A stretch of DNA of 64,000 nucleotides from the NCBI GenBank assembly GCA_002708315.1, contig PANC01000007.1:6256-70255 (forward strand), read 5' to 3'. Positions 17,098-27,700 of the stretch are shown one piece after another. The stretch comes from Lentimicrobiaceae bacterium (GTDB lineage Bacteria; Bacteroidota; Bacteroidia; Bacteroidales; F082). Below the pieces are notes generated by a model that did not search any database, was not told where the DNA came from, and saw nothing but the letters and a program-made list of their open reading frames with translations. Position 1 is the first letter of the stretch, and each line of letters starts with the position of its first letter. Both the position numbers and the translations under genes were made by a program.

Positions 17098-18513
17098 ATG
17101 AATAGACGGTTACAGGTAACTAAATATGTGATATTAGATTGGCTTTCTGCAGCTATTGCGTGGAGTTTATTTTATATATATAGAAAATATTCAGAGGACA
17201 GTACACTATTCTCCCACATTGAGTCTGTTTATGAAGATGAAAAATTGTGGCTTGGATTATTTATTATTCCTCTTTTTTGGATTACTCTTTATGCAATTGC
17301 AGGTTCATACAGAAGAATATATAGAAAAGCTAGGTTAAAGGAATTAGGTCAAACTTTTTTTATCTCCCTGATAGGTGTCACGGTAATATTTTTTGTGCTC
17401 ATTCTGGATGATATAATACTTACTTATAAAAGTTATTATCAGTCATTTATAACCTTGTTTGTTTATCAGTTTGTAATAACATACACCTTTAGGTTAGTAA
17501 TCACAACTGCAACGGTCCGGAAAATTCACTCAGGAAAAATCGGTTTTAATACTGTCATAGTTGGAAGTAATGGTAATGCAGTAAATGCATATAATGACAT
17601 AAACAAACAAGAAATATCCGCTGGAAATAAATTTGTTGGCTTCGTTAATGTGCACGATAGAAAATACTTCAAAATAGAACAGTATATGCCATATTTAGGA
17701 GGCTATGCTGATCTCAACAGAATAATAAAAGAATATCAAATAGATGAAGTTATTATTGCCATTGAGAGATCGGAGATAGATACAGTTGAACGTATTATTA
17801 TTGAATTAGAAACAACAAGTGTGCTCATAAAAGTTATACCTCTGATGCAGGATATTATGTTCGGTTCTGTTAAAACTTCAGGCATTTTTCATACTCCTCT
17901 TATTGAAATATCTCCCGATTTATTGCCTGCCTGGCAGCAAACAGTAAAAAGAGCAATGGACATATTTGCGTCGATTATTGCGATGATAATTTTACTCCCT
18001 GCATATATCATAACAGCAATAGGCGTAAAGCTATCATCTCGTGGTCCCATTTTATTTTCTCAGGAAAGAATAGGTAAACGAGGTGTGCCGTTTATGATGC
18101 ATAAGTTTAGATCAATGTACTCTGATGCGGAAGAAGCTGGGCCTCAGTTATCATCTGACGATGACCCTAGAATTACACCTTTTGGTAAATTTATTAGAAA
18201 GGTAAGATTAGATGAAATTCCGCAGTTTTATACAGTATTAAAGGGTGATATGTCTCTTGTGGGGCCACGCCCTGAAAGACAATTTTACATTGATCAAATT
18301 GTTAAAAAGGCTCCTCCTTATCGCCTTTTAATGAAAATAAAACCTGGAATAACTTCCTGGGGGCAAGTTAAGTTCGGCTATGCATCAAATGTAGATGAAA
18401 TGGTTGAAAGATTACGATATGATATATTATATCTTGAGAACATGTCCATTGCAATGGACTTTAAGATATTAATCTATACAGTACTAATTGTGCTGCAGGG
18501 CAGGGGGAAATAA
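17098..18513 (+). CDS. Polyprenyl-phosphate sugar-1-phosphate transferase (exopolysaccharide/WcaJ type)
   Basis: This enzyme starts a polysaccharide repeat by moving a hexose-1-phosphate onto undecaprenyl phosphate at the inner membrane. The 471-residue chain has four to five N-terminal membrane helices, a CoA-binding-like middle domain (TVIVGSNGNAVNAY, residues ~158-171), and the catalytic bacterial sugar transferase domain: VKRAMDIFASI, GPILFSQERIGKRG, MHKFRSM, DDDPRITPFGKFIRKVRLDEIPQF, MSLVGPRPER. The sugar cannot be assigned. It is not followed by a polysaccharide cluster, so the other genes must lie elsewhere. Confidence 0.93.
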   Translation: MNRRLQVTKYVILDWLSAAIAWSLFYIYRKYSEDSTLFSHIESVYEDEKLWLGLFIIPLFWITLYAIAGSYRRIYRKARLKELGQTFFISLIGVTVIFFVLILDDIILTYKSYYQSFITLFVYQFVITYTFRLVITTATVRKIHSGKIGFNTVIVGSNGNAVNAYNDINKQEISAGNKFVGFVNVHDRKYFKIEQYMPYLGGYADLNRIIKEYQIDEVIIAIERSEIDTVERIIIELETTSVLIKVIPLMQDIMFGSVKTSGIFHTPLIEISPDLLPAWQQTVKRAMDIFASIIAMIILLPAYIITAIGVKLSSRGPILFSQERIGKRGVPFMMHKFRSMYSDAEEAGPQLSSDDDPRITPFGKFIRKVRLDEIPQFYTVLKGDMSLVGPRPERQFYIDQIVKKAPPYRLLMKIKPGITSWGQVKFGYASNVDEMVERLRYDILYLENMSIAMDFKILIYTVLIVLQGRGK

Positions 18514-18527
18514 TTTTAGTGAATAAT

Positions 18528-19670
18528 CTATCCCATTATATAATCAATTGATATTACAATTTTAGCTCCACCTTCAGGAGGATTACTAATATCTATTTCA
18601 GCTTCATTTGCATCCAAAGCAAGTTTAACAGCGGCAAGCCCTAATCCACTTCCTTCATTATGAAGAATGTCTCCCGAAGAGAATAGTTCAAACAAATTTG
18701 AGTTAGCTTCTTTTGAAAATCCTGGTCCCTTATCAATGAATATTATCTGTAATAGACTATCGTGCTTAATCACGGAAATTGAAAGCTCCGGATCTTTTCC
18801 TGCATATTTATGGGCATTTTCAATTATCATTAAGAAGCATGTTCTTAGAAGGTCTGAGTCACCTTTTACTAGTAATTCTTCTGATGGTAGGTTTGAATTG
18901 ATTGATAATATAGATTCTGGGTAATTTAAAGCAAACTGCTTAATGGAATCCTCCATCAGAAAATGGATGGAAACAGGTAGAATTTCTGGATGGTATTTGT
19001 CAATCCTTAATGTTGTTATTAATAGTGCTGTATTACTAAATTTAACAAGCCTTTCCGATACTTCTTTTAGATTAGACAAATATTCTTTCTGATCATCATT
19101 AATTTTAGTTTGATTTAATAATTCTGTTAGGCCAATTACTCCGTTTAATGGTGTCCTAATCTCATGACTTATGATCGATAAGAAGTTGCTCTTTGCTTGA
19201 TCTAGTATACCCAACTTATGATTTGCTTTTTCAAGTTGTGAAGTTCTACTTGTTATCCTTTTTTCAAGATCATTATTCATTTCTTTTAATTTCTTCCGCT
19301 GTCTATTAATTAGCAAATGAGTATTAACTCTAGCTATCAATTCAGTAGCATTAAAAGGTTTGGTAATATAGTCGTTGCCTCCAATATCAAAACCCTTTAT
19401 TATACTGTCCATATCAGCTTTAGCTGTTAAAAATATTATGGGTATCTCCTTTGTCTTTGGGTTTAGTTTTAGCTGTTCGCATACTTGATAACCATCAAGA
19501 CCTGGCATCATAATATCTAATAGTATTAAATCGAATCTTTGATTATTGCAAATATCCAAGGCCTGTTCTCCATTTTGGGCATAAGCAATCTGATATTTTT
19601 TATGTGATAATATGTTCCCCAGCATTTGAATATTTTTGGAAACGTCATCAACAATCAATATTTTTTCCAT
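18528..19670 (-). CDS. Response regulator-histidine kinase fusion (REC-HisKA-HATPase)
   Basis: The ATG at 19670 opens directly with the receiver domain (MEKILIVDDVSKN), so it is preferred over the in-frame ATG at 19724, which would overlap the upstream gene. REC: residues 1-118 with LILLDIMMPGLDG (phosphoacceptor Asp) and LTAKAD. A coiled-coil linker is followed by HisKA with FLSIISHEIRTPLNGVIGLTELL, then HATPase_c with IIENAHKYAG, DKGPGFS and EGSGLGLAAVKLAL. There is no membrane segment, so it is cytosolic. It starts 7 bases after the stop of the membrane kinase gene; the two probably form one phosphorelay. Confidence 0.9.
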   Translation of the reverse strand: MEKILIVDDVSKNIQMLGNILSHKKYQIAYAQNGEQALDICNNQRFDLILLDIMMPGLDGYQVCEQLKLNPKTKEIPIIFLTAKADMDSIIKGFDIGGNDYITKPFNATELIARVNTHLLINRQRKKLKEMNNDLEKRITSRTSQLEKANHKLGILDQAKSNFLSIISHEIRTPLNGVIGLTELLNQTKINDDQKEYLSNLKEVSERLVKFSNTALLITTLRIDKYHPEILPVSIHFLMEDSIKQFALNYPESILSINSNLPSEELLVKGDSDLLRTCFLMIIENAHKYAGKDPELSISVIKHDSLLQIIFIDKGPGFSKEANSNLFELFSSGDILHNEGSGLGLAAVKLALDANEAEIDISNPPEGGAKIVISIDYIMG

Positions 19671-19677
19671 TCTTATA

Positions 19678-21261
19678 TTATGAGTTATTAAATATATTTT
19701 TGTACCCTTTGTCAAATATGGCAAGCAAAGAATCTATTTTTTCTATCTCAAAATTGTTGATGTTGTTTTCAAGCTCATTGCAATAAAGTTCCAAACCTTT
19801 TAGGGAGTATTTATTTGAGAAAGATTTTAGGGATTTTACAAAGCTCGCTATATATGTGGTCATCTTGGTATCTAGCGATAGCTTGAACTCTGTATTATAA
19901 ATGTCAGTGATATCTTTTATTACTTTTTTTTCATTTGATATAAGTCTAACATCGCTGAAAAATAATTCAAACTTATCATGATTTTCCATCTCTAGTAGTG
20001 CTGAGTTTACATTAATATTTGTCTCTTGATTTGATATATCATTAATGCTCGAATTATTAATTTCTTCTTCAGTGGAACTTTGTGAAAGTTTAATTTCTGG
20101 GAAATAGACAATAAACTTAGAACCCTTTCCACTAACACTGCTAACTTCAATATCACCATTCATCAATTGAACCAATCGTTTTGTAATTGTAAGACCAAGG
20201 CCTGTGCCATATTCATTATCTAATGAGGATGTTTGATAAAAAGGATCGAATATCTTTTCCAATTTATCTTCACTAATCCCTTTCCCTGTATCTGATATAT
20301 GTAACTCTAAGTTTATGGAGTCATTATTTAAATTTTTATTTGATATTGTCCTTATTTCTATGTGTCCACTATCTGTAAATTTTAATGCGTTTCCAACCAG
20401 ATTAATCAATATTTGCCTCATTCTTAGCTCATTAAGAATTATAGAGCCTGGTAGATCGCGAATTTTTAGCTTTAATTCTATACCCTTTTCCCATGCTTTA
20501 TGTTTATACATGCTAGTAACATCGTTAATAATAAAGGTTAGGTTTATGGGTTCATATCTGATATTAAATTTTCCAGCTTCCATCTTGCTTAGGTCTAAAA
20601 TATCATTTAACAGGGTTAAAAGGGTTTTGCCGCTGGAGATAATTACATTGAGATGGCTTTGATGTTTGGGATCATTGGTTGACTTATTCATTAATTCTGC
20701 GAAACCTATTACGGAATTCAAAGGAGTTCTAATTTCATGACTCATATTTGCCATAAACTCACTTTTCATATTGCCTATTTCCTCTGCTTGTTGTTTAGCA
20801 ATTAGAAGTTGTTGAGAATAGTTGTCCAATGCTTCCTTATTTTTTTCGATTATCTTATTTCTTTCTAGCAGAACTTTATTTGTCTTGTTCTTGGTATTTA
20901 GATATTGAGATAGAATAACTAGAAGTATTATAGCAACTGCAAAAGCGCATATGATAAGAATCATTGTTACTTTTTGTCGCTTCATTTTAAGGTACGATAT
21001 TTCAGCATCTTGCTCAAGAAGGGCAATATGCTCCTCTTTTTGCACACTCTCAAATTTTACTTGTAATAGAGCTAATTCTTTGCGCACATTTACATTTAAA
21101 GTTGAGTCATCTTCGAAATTATAAGCCTTGAACAAGTATTTTGAAATTAACGCTGTATCTGCTGTGATCTTATTGTTTTCATCAGCGATTAAAATAGAAT
21201 GTGAGCATAACAAAATAGTAGTTATGGTAATAATTGAGTTATGAAATATAGATTTAATCAT
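19678..21261 (-). CDS. Membrane sensor histidine kinase with degenerate C-terminal phosphotransfer-like domain
   Basis: A 527-residue kinase: an N-terminal hydrophobic signal or anchor (about 7-25), a short extracytoplasmic part, a membrane helix near residues 98-118, a coiled coil, HisKA (FMANMSHEIRTPLNSVIGFAELM), and HATPase_c (NLVGNALKFTDSG, DTGKGISEDKLEKIFDPFYQ, GTGLGLTITKRLVQ). After the kinase core, about 130 residues end in a helical segment (YIASFVKSLKSFSNKYSLKGLELYCNELENNI) that resembles the tail domain of Bacteroidota hybrid kinases but lacks an obvious phosphoacceptor His. The usual TPR sensor repeats are missing. The receiver domain such proteins carry is found in the next gene instead. 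Confidence 0.9.
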   Translation of the reverse strand: MIKSIFHNSIITITTILLCSHSILIADENNKITADTALISKYLFKAYNFEDDSTLNVNVRKELALLQVKFESVQKEEHIALLEQDAEISYLKMKRQKVTMILIICAFAVAIILLVILSQYLNTKNKTNKVLLERNKIIEKNKEALDNYSQQLLIAKQQAEEIGNMKSEFMANMSHEIRTPLNSVIGFAELMNKSTNDPKHQSHLNVIISSGKTLLTLLNDILDLSKMEAGKFNIRYEPINLTFIINDVTSMYKHKAWEKGIELKLKIRDLPGSIILNELRMRQILINLVGNALKFTDSGHIEIRTISNKNLNNDSINLELHISDTGKGISEDKLEKIFDPFYQTSSLDNEYGTGLGLTITKRLVQLMNGDIEVSSVSGKGSKFIVYFPEIKLSQSSTEEEINNSSINDISNQETNINVNSALLEMENHDKFELFFSDVRLISNEKKVIKDITDIYNTEFKLSLDTKMTTYIASFVKSLKSFSNKYSLKGLELYCNELENNINNFEIEKIDSLLAIFDKGYKNIFNNS

Positions 21262-21384
21262 ATAATTCTAATCCTCTCTGGTGAGTTATCTTTTGTAATA
21301 TACGAAAATACGAATAATGGGATTGTTTGCTATGTATATAAACAATTGACTATATATCTTTGCCAACATTAATAATAATTGGCC

Positions 21385-21795
21385 TTAAAAATGAATTGTT
21401 ATAACAACCTTTCTTGACCCACCGTTATTGCGAAATTCACAGAAGAATATACTCTGCCATGTTCCCAGGTTCATGAATCCGTTTGTTATTGGAATTGAAA
21501 TGGATTGGCCAAATACAGATGATTTAAAATGTGCGGGCATATCATCCTCTCCTTCCAATGTATGCTTATAATAAGGTTCTCTTTCTGGTGCTAATTTATT
21601 TAAAAGACTATCTATGTCAACTCTTACATCAGAGTCAGAATTTTCGTTTATCATAATGGCAGCAGAAGTATGTTTAACAAAAATATTAACTAGGCCTGTT
21701 TCAGGAAAGCTCTCAAAGGATTCATATATTATGTTATCGATGTTATGAAATCCTTTTGGGAGTATCCCCAATTCTATTTCTTTTTGCTGTATCAT
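21385..21795 (-). CDS. YjbQ/UPF0047 family protein
   Basis: A 136-residue protein of the YjbQ family: FVKHTSAAIMINENSDSDVRVDID, HTLEGEDDMPAHFKSS and GTWQSIFFCEFRNNGG are the conserved blocks, including the His and acidic residues lining the family's metal-binding pocket. Members are annotated as secondary thiamine-phosphate synthase enzymes because some complement thiamine synthesis mutants; the physiological role is unsettled. Standard full length. It lies between the sensor kinase and gltA with gaps over 120 bases on both sides, so it is probably its own transcription unit. Confidence 0.9.
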   Translation of the reverse strand: MIQQKEIELGILPKGFHNIDNIIYESFESFPETGLVNIFVKHTSAAIMINENSDSDVRVDIDSLLNKLAPEREPYYKHTLEGEDDMPAHFKSSVFGQSISIPITNGFMNLGTWQSIFFCEFRNNGGSRKVVITIHF

Positions 21796-21879
21796 TATGC
21801 TTCAGTAACTAATATGGGTAAGCATGATTAATAATGATTATCAATCTTTGTGTTCTAATTTTTAAAATATCTGTATAAA

Positions 21880-21911
21880 AAAAAGGTCTATTCTCTGGAA
21901 AGGACCTTTTT
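21880..21911 (-). terminator. Terminator of the icd-gltA operon
   Basis: An inverted repeat AAAAAGGTC / GACCTTTTT around a 14-base loop, 20 bases past the gltA stop on the minus strand. A- and T-runs on both sides make it able to work in either direction. Confidence 0.8.
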
Positions 21912-21931
21912 GTTTTGGTTGCTTCAGGTAA

Positions 21932-23236
21932 TTATTTGATCCCTACCATTTCCTCAAGCATATCGGTAGTAATAGATTTTGGTCTTTCTATTGGGAATCC
22001 AAGTGCCCTTGCCCATATTATATTTGACATTACACCTATTGATCTTCCAATCGAGAAAAGAACTGTATAGAAATCATATTGTGTTAGGCCATAGTGCCAC
22101 TGAATAACTCCAGATTGGGCATCAACATTTGGCCATGGATTTTTTGCCTTACCATGTTCTTGCAATATTGGAGGAACAACTTTATAAAGCATGTCAACGT
22201 ATTTAAATAGCTCATCTTCAGCAAGGTTTTCAAGTGAAAATTCTCGCTGGATAGTATATCTAGGGTCAGTTTTTCTTAAAACTGCATGCCCGAAACCAGG
22301 TATAACCTGCCCACTTTTTAACGTGTCATTTACAAATTTTTTCATATCGGATTCACTTGGAACTTTATTTCCAAGTCGACTTCTTATTTCTTGAATCCAT
22401 CTAAGTACTTCTTGGTTGGCAAGTCCGTGCAATGGCCCAGCCAGTCCATTTATCATACCCGATATTGAATAATATACATCGGATAATGAGCTGGAAATTA
22501 AATGTCCGGCATGTGCACTAACATTTCCACTTTCATGATCAGCATGAATAATGAAATACATTCTTGAAACATCATCATATGGCTTATCAATACCAAGCAT
22601 TGATGCAAAATTACCACCAAAGTCTAGTGTAGGATCTTGATATACGTTTTCATGTTTGGTATATAACTTATTATATATGTAAGCTCCAATTACAGGTAAT
22701 TTTGATATTAGACTAAAGGCATCCTCAAATGTTGGGTCCCAATAATCACGTTTGTCCATTCCCCTTTGATATTTCAGATTGAAAATGGATTCTCTCTGCA
22801 TTGACATTACTGCTGCAGATAGAATTACCATAGGATGACTATTGTTTGGAAATGCATCAATAACTTCATAAACATATTTAGGAAGTTGGCGACGATTAAC
22901 AGAATCATAGATAACATCAGCAACCTGATTTTCTGTTGGGATATCTCCAGTAAGTAATAAGTAAAAAAGCCCTTCTACACTTGGCATCTTTGACCCTTGA
23001 GGTTTTGGCAACTTTTGAATAACTTCAGGCAGAGTATAACCCCTGTATCTTATACCTTCATATGGATCCAAATAGCTTATGTCAGTTATAAGACTTTTAA
23101 TGCCACGCATTCCACCTATAACCTGTTTAACAGTTACCTCATTTATTACCTTGTCGCCATATTGATCAAGTAGTTTTTTAATCCTTGGTCTGTGAGCCTC
23201 TATTTTATCAAATAATGTAGATTTTAATGTATTCAT
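21932..23236 (-). CDS. gltA: Citrate synthase, mitochondrial-like type I
   Basis: Condenses acetyl-CoA and oxaloacetate to citrate. The 434-residue chain shows the catalytic triad as His270 (GPLHGLANQEVLRW), His317 (GFGHAVLRKTDPRY) and Asp372 (NVDAQSGVIQWHYGL). These blocks, and HADHESGNVSAHAGHL, are those of the eukaryotic mitochondrial enzymes, not of E. coli-type hexameric GltA, so it should lack NADH inhibition. Mitochondrial-like citrate synthase is known from some Bacteroidota. The gene is 15 bases downstream of icd on the same strand, an operon for the first oxidative TCA steps; aconitase is not in the window. Confidence 0.95.
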   Translation of the reverse strand: MNTLKSTLFDKIEAHRPRIKKLLDQYGDKVINEVTVKQVIGGMRGIKSLITDISYLDPYEGIRYRGYTLPEVIQKLPKPQGSKMPSVEGLFYLLLTGDIPTENQVADVIYDSVNRRQLPKYVYEVIDAFPNNSHPMVILSAAVMSMQRESIFNLKYQRGMDKRDYWDPTFEDAFSLISKLPVIGAYIYNKLYTKHENVYQDPTLDFGGNFASMLGIDKPYDDVSRMYFIIHADHESGNVSAHAGHLISSSLSDVYYSISGMINGLAGPLHGLANQEVLRWIQEIRSRLGNKVPSESDMKKFVNDTLKSGQVIPGFGHAVLRKTDPRYTIQREFSLENLAEDELFKYVDMLYKVVPPILQEHGKAKNPWPNVDAQSGVIQWHYGLTQYDFYTVLFSIGRSIGVMSNIIWARALGFPIERPKSITTDMLEEMVGIK

Positions 23237-23251
23237 CGAAATATAGTTTTA

Positions 23252-24478
23252 CTATGATAATTTCGTTTTCAATCCTTCATCTAAGGCATTTAAAAATTCC
23301 TCAGTAGTTAGATAATGGCTTTTGTCTAAGCTTTTTCCATGTATGATAAGAGCTAAATCTTTGGTCATTTTACCATTCTCTACAGTTTCAATGCATACAT
23401 TTTCAAGTGTATTTGCAAAATCAACTAAATCATGGTTTCCGTCAAGATCTCCCCTGTGAGCTAATCCACGTGTCCATGCAAAGATTGATGCAATTGGATT
23501 GGTAGATGTTGGATTTCCTTTTTGATGCTCACGGTAATGCCTTGTTACAGTTCCATGAGCTGCTTCAGCTTCGATTGTTTTTCCATCGGGCGCCATTAGA
23601 ACTGATGTCATCAATCCAAGGCTGCCAAATCCTTGTGCAAGAGTATCAGATTGTACATCTCCATCATAATTTTTACAAGCCCATACAAAACCACCATCCC
23701 ATTTTAGAGCGGCAGCAACCATATCATCAATTAAGCGATGCTCATATATGATTCCCTTATGTTTAAATTTATCAAAGAATTCATTTTGATATACTTCTTC
23801 AAATATATCCTTAAAACGACCATCATATTTTTTAAGAATGGTATTTTTTGTACTCATGTATAATGGCCAACCTTTCTCTAATGCCATATTAAAGCATGAA
23901 TGAGCAAAATCTCTTATTGATTCATCAGTATTATACATTGCCATGGCAACGCCATCACCTTCAAAATTATGTACCTCAAATGATTGGGTTTCTCCATTGC
24001 CCTCTGGAGTAAATGTAATAGTGAGCTTGCCTTTCCCTTTCGTTAAGAAATCAGTTGCTCTGTACTGGTCTCCATATGCATGACGACCTATTACAATGGG
24101 TTTGGTCCATCCTGGAACAAGCCTTGGAATATTTTTCATCATAATTGGTTCACGAAAAACAGTTCCTCCGAGTATATTTCTTATTGTTCCATTTGGAGAA
24201 CGCCACATATGCTTTAAACCAAATTCTTCAACACGCTGTTCATCTGGAGTTATGGTTGCGCATTTGATACCAACGTTATATTTTTTGATTGCATTTGCAG
24301 CATCCACAGTTATTTGATCGTCAGTTTCATCTCTGGCTTCAACACCAAGGTCATAATATTTTATATCAATGTCGAGGTAAGGAAGTATAAGTTTTTCTTT
24401 AATCATTGTCCAAATAATTCGGGTCATTTCGTCTCCATCTAGCTCCACAACGGGGTTTGCAACACGTATCTTATCCAT
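23252..24478 (-). CDS. icd: NADP-dependent isocitrate dehydrogenase, eukaryote-like homodimeric type
   Basis: Oxidatively decarboxylates isocitrate to 2-oxoglutarate with NADP. The ATG at 24478 gives [23 protein letters not shown], exactly the usual N-terminus; an in-frame ATG at 24526 would add 16 unrelated residues. Characteristic blocks: [72 protein letters not shown] and [14 protein letters not shown]. These belong to the IDH1/IDH2-like subfamily (~410 residues), different from the E. coli Icd type. It is followed by gltA and preceded by a -7 element at 24568. Confidence 0.96.
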   Translation of the reverse strand: MDKIRVANPVVELDGDEMTRIIWTMIKEKLILPYLDIDIKYYDLGVEARDETDDQITVDAANAIKKYNVGIKCATITPDEQRVEEFGLKHMWRSPNGTIRNILGGTVFREPIMMKNIPRLVPGWTKPIVIGRHAYGDQYRATDFLTKGKGKLTITFTPEGNGETQSFEVHNFEGDGVAMAMYNTDESIRDFAHSCFNMALEKGWPLYMSTKNTILKKYDGRFKDIFEEVYQNEFFDKFKHKGIIYEHRLIDDMVAAALKWDGGFVWACKNYDGDVQSDTLAQGFGSLGLMTSVLMAPDGKTIEAEAAHGTVTRHYREHQKGNPTSTNPIASIFAWTRGLAHRGDLDGNHDLVDFANTLENVCIETVENGKMTKDLALIIHGKSLDKSHYLTTEEFLNALDEGLKTKLS

Positions 24479-24567
24479 AATGAACTTTAATTTTTTATCT
24501 GATTTATTTTTAATTACTTGGTGCAATCAACATGGTTACACGCTATTTTTAGAAGGCCGTAAAGGTA

Positions 24568-24575
24568 CAAAATTA
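24568..24575 (-). promoter_or_regulatory. -7 promoter element for icd-gltA
   Basis: Minus-strand TAATTTTG, an exact TAnnTTTG match, followed by TACCTTTACGGCC, a start-site context common in Bacteroidota. It gives a leader of about 85 bases before the icd start at 24478. Confidence 0.65.
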
Positions 24576-24712
24576 GTCAACCGATTTTACACTTTAACAG
24601 ATATTTGTTTTTTAGAATATATTATGTTTAAGGGTTGGAGGAAAATAGGTATTAAAAATGAATGTGAAAACATAACACTAGTATTCTCAAATGTATTTGA
24701 AATTGACCAATG

Positions 24713-27700
24713 TCAAAATTTAAACTCTGAGTATTCTTGTCGAGTTTCAATGGGATAGTTCCCCTTATAAACATTACCTAAATTACCGTCAATACTAATT
24801 TTATCACCAGAATTCAAGGTTATGTCATTTAACTCGCATCGTTTTTCTTCCTCATGCACAATAAGGCTAGTGCAATTAACAACTGATGTTTTACCAAGCC
24901 TAACTGCAGTAACTGCAGCATGGGACGTTGCACCTCCTTTTCCAGTTAGAAGCCCATCGGTTTCAAATATCATACCTATATCATCTGGAACAGTATCTGG
25001 TCTCACTAACACAATTCTGTCTTCTTTATATTTTTCTCTTAAATACAATATATCTTCTTGGTCAAAGGCAATTCTACCATTCATTGCACCTCCACCAACA
25101 CCAATTCCTCTTCCAACGAGCTCCATTGTGTCAATACTTGATTTAAATATGTTTATGGATTCTCGAGATGCCATGTCTTGATTTCGTATCTGCAGAATAT
25201 ACAAGTCTTTAGGATTATCAGACTCAAATGTAAATTCTACTTCCTGAGGGCTATAACCTAAATTTTCTGTCATTTCTATTGCCATCTCGTTTAGCCTATT
25301 GTAAATAGCAGGACACATTTCTTCAAGGCTATCATTATTTCCAATTGCAGATGTCTGATTTTTGCTAACAGGACTTGGTTTTACTAATCCTGCTACAATG
25401 TCTTCTCCCTGACTGCGAAATGTATAATCTCCATAAAGGCTAACACCTTGAATATCCTTTGTGGGGTCTTGGGTGAAAATAACTCCTGTACCAGATTTGT
25501 CATGCATATTTCCGAATATCATCTCCTGTATAATCACTGCTGTGCCCCAATCATCTGCAATTTCCAGATGCTCTCGGTAGGCTTTTGCTCGTTCAGATGA
25601 CCAAGATTCAAAAACAAAATTCGTAGAAATAATTAGTTGATTAAAAACATCTTCTTCAAATTCAATATTATTATCATACAATGTGGCTTTATATGCAAAT
25701 GCGATTTCCTTCATGTTGTCAGGGCTAAAGTTAGTCTTGTGATCAACATTGAACTTAACCTTATGAATTTCCATTATGTCATCAAAATCATCTCTCGACA
25801 TTCCAAAAGCCATTCCCCAGCTCTGCAATAATCTGCGATAAGAGTCCCATGCCGACCATGCAAATTTTGGCTTTTTACTTAATGTTTCAGTTATTTTATC
25901 ATTCATTCCAACGTTTAGAATTGTATCCATGGCACCAGGCATGGATATTGCAGTACCTGATCTAACAGATAAAAGGAGAGGATTTTTGGGATTTCCAAAT
26001 TCTTTTTTAGAAACAACTTCTATTCTATGCAGTCTATCTCTAATAAGCTCATAAATCTCATCCCTTAACTCAGGGTGTTCAAATATAGCTTTGTGTTTTC
26101 TGAATACTTCCGTTGTAAGCACAAACCCAGGAGGTATTGGAAAGCCAGCTATTCTTAAAACCTTTAAATGATATGCCTTTGAACCAAGGAATACCTGATT
26201 GTCAACTTGTGGGTTTGCTCCACCCAAACGCGCTATTACAAGATCTGAATTATACGACATTACTTCCTTAATCATAGATGGCTTAATATTATCAGCCATC
26301 GCTCTCAATGAGTCGAGTATTTTAGCGATGAAGTTGTCAAGAGGTTGCATTAAAAATGCCTCGGCAATCACATCTCTATAGAATTCCTCACTCACTTTGT
26401 TTACTAAGTTTACTTTTGCTTCGTTAGTTAGTTCATCATTCCTGTCAAACAATTGTGGGATTACAATTCTTAAGGGTATTTCGTAAGATCTAAGAAAATA
26501 TTTAATTATTGTACGCTTTACATCTTCTGCCAAAAACTGAAAAATATTTATGTATTGATCAAATGAAAGACTTTGGGATCTCAAGCTATATTTTAACATT
26601 AGCAGATTAGAGTTAAAGCTCTGACTGGTAATTCCATCAAGTTCTAATCCTTCTCTAAAAAATTCAAGAATATCATATATGTCCGTAAGAGTTTTAGCCG
26701 AAATATAGCTAAGGTTTATCTTTTCAACCACTTTCTCCATCAACCTAGTGGCAATGTTTTCAAGTCTGAATGTAAGACCCAAAGCTTCAAACTTTTGTTC
26801 GCGATATGTTCCATACATGGATGGAATACCTATAGCTATGTGTCGCTTATGATATATGTTTTCCCACCCTTGGCTTGGTTCTTCATTGAAGATGATTTCT
26901 TTTAAGCTATTCATAAACTCATATATCAATCTTAGAGATGTTCCAAAATCATCCTTGTCGAGAGCACCTTTAAACTTGATAATATCTGTTTCCGATATAT
27001 AAGAGTACTTACTCAGCACGCTAATTATGTCAACTGTTTCAAATGAATACTTCTCCTTTAAGTATGCATAAAGCATATTCATATCTCTCAGTCTCTCTAT
27101 ATCTCTGTCATTTTTTTTAGATACTTGACTAAGAATTAAATCAAATTCGTCATAACCCAATGCAAGCAATTCATCTGGTTTCATGGAGCTTAATTTACAC
27201 ATCTCAATAACCATCTTGTTAATGGGAGCATAGTATTCACTCTTCATATCAATATCATCATATACGTTCTTAGGGAGCATGTGACTGATTTCATCTAGGT
27301 TACCCCCATGCCAGAATATGAATATCTTTTTCGTTAAACCTATAAGAGTGTTGTTACTCTCTGTATGCACTTGTTTACGTAGAAAATGTACGAGCTTATC
27401 TTTCCTATGTGATATCTCATCCATTGATGTTGTAACTTTTCGTATTTCTCCCTCAGCACCAATCTCATTGAAATAAACTGGAAATATTCTTGTGAGTTGT
27501 TTTACCCGTTTGTAAAAGGGTGCAATGTTTGAGTTGAGTATCTTTGTTATTTCCCTTTGAAATAAGTCCGTATCGCTAAGAAAAATACCTCCAAGTTGAA
27601 GGTTTACTATCAATACTGATAATAAACTTTCCATTTCCATTTGTGAATATTCTATTAGTTCCAACCATACACTTATATTCTTGATGTGACTATCGTTAAC

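Noticed and set aside
24480-24758. 92-codon plus-strand open frame between icd and the dikinase-like gene
   Set aside because: It overlaps the icd promoter and the end of the dikinase gene and has no recognisable features. The 234-base gap holds only the icd promoter as far as I can see.
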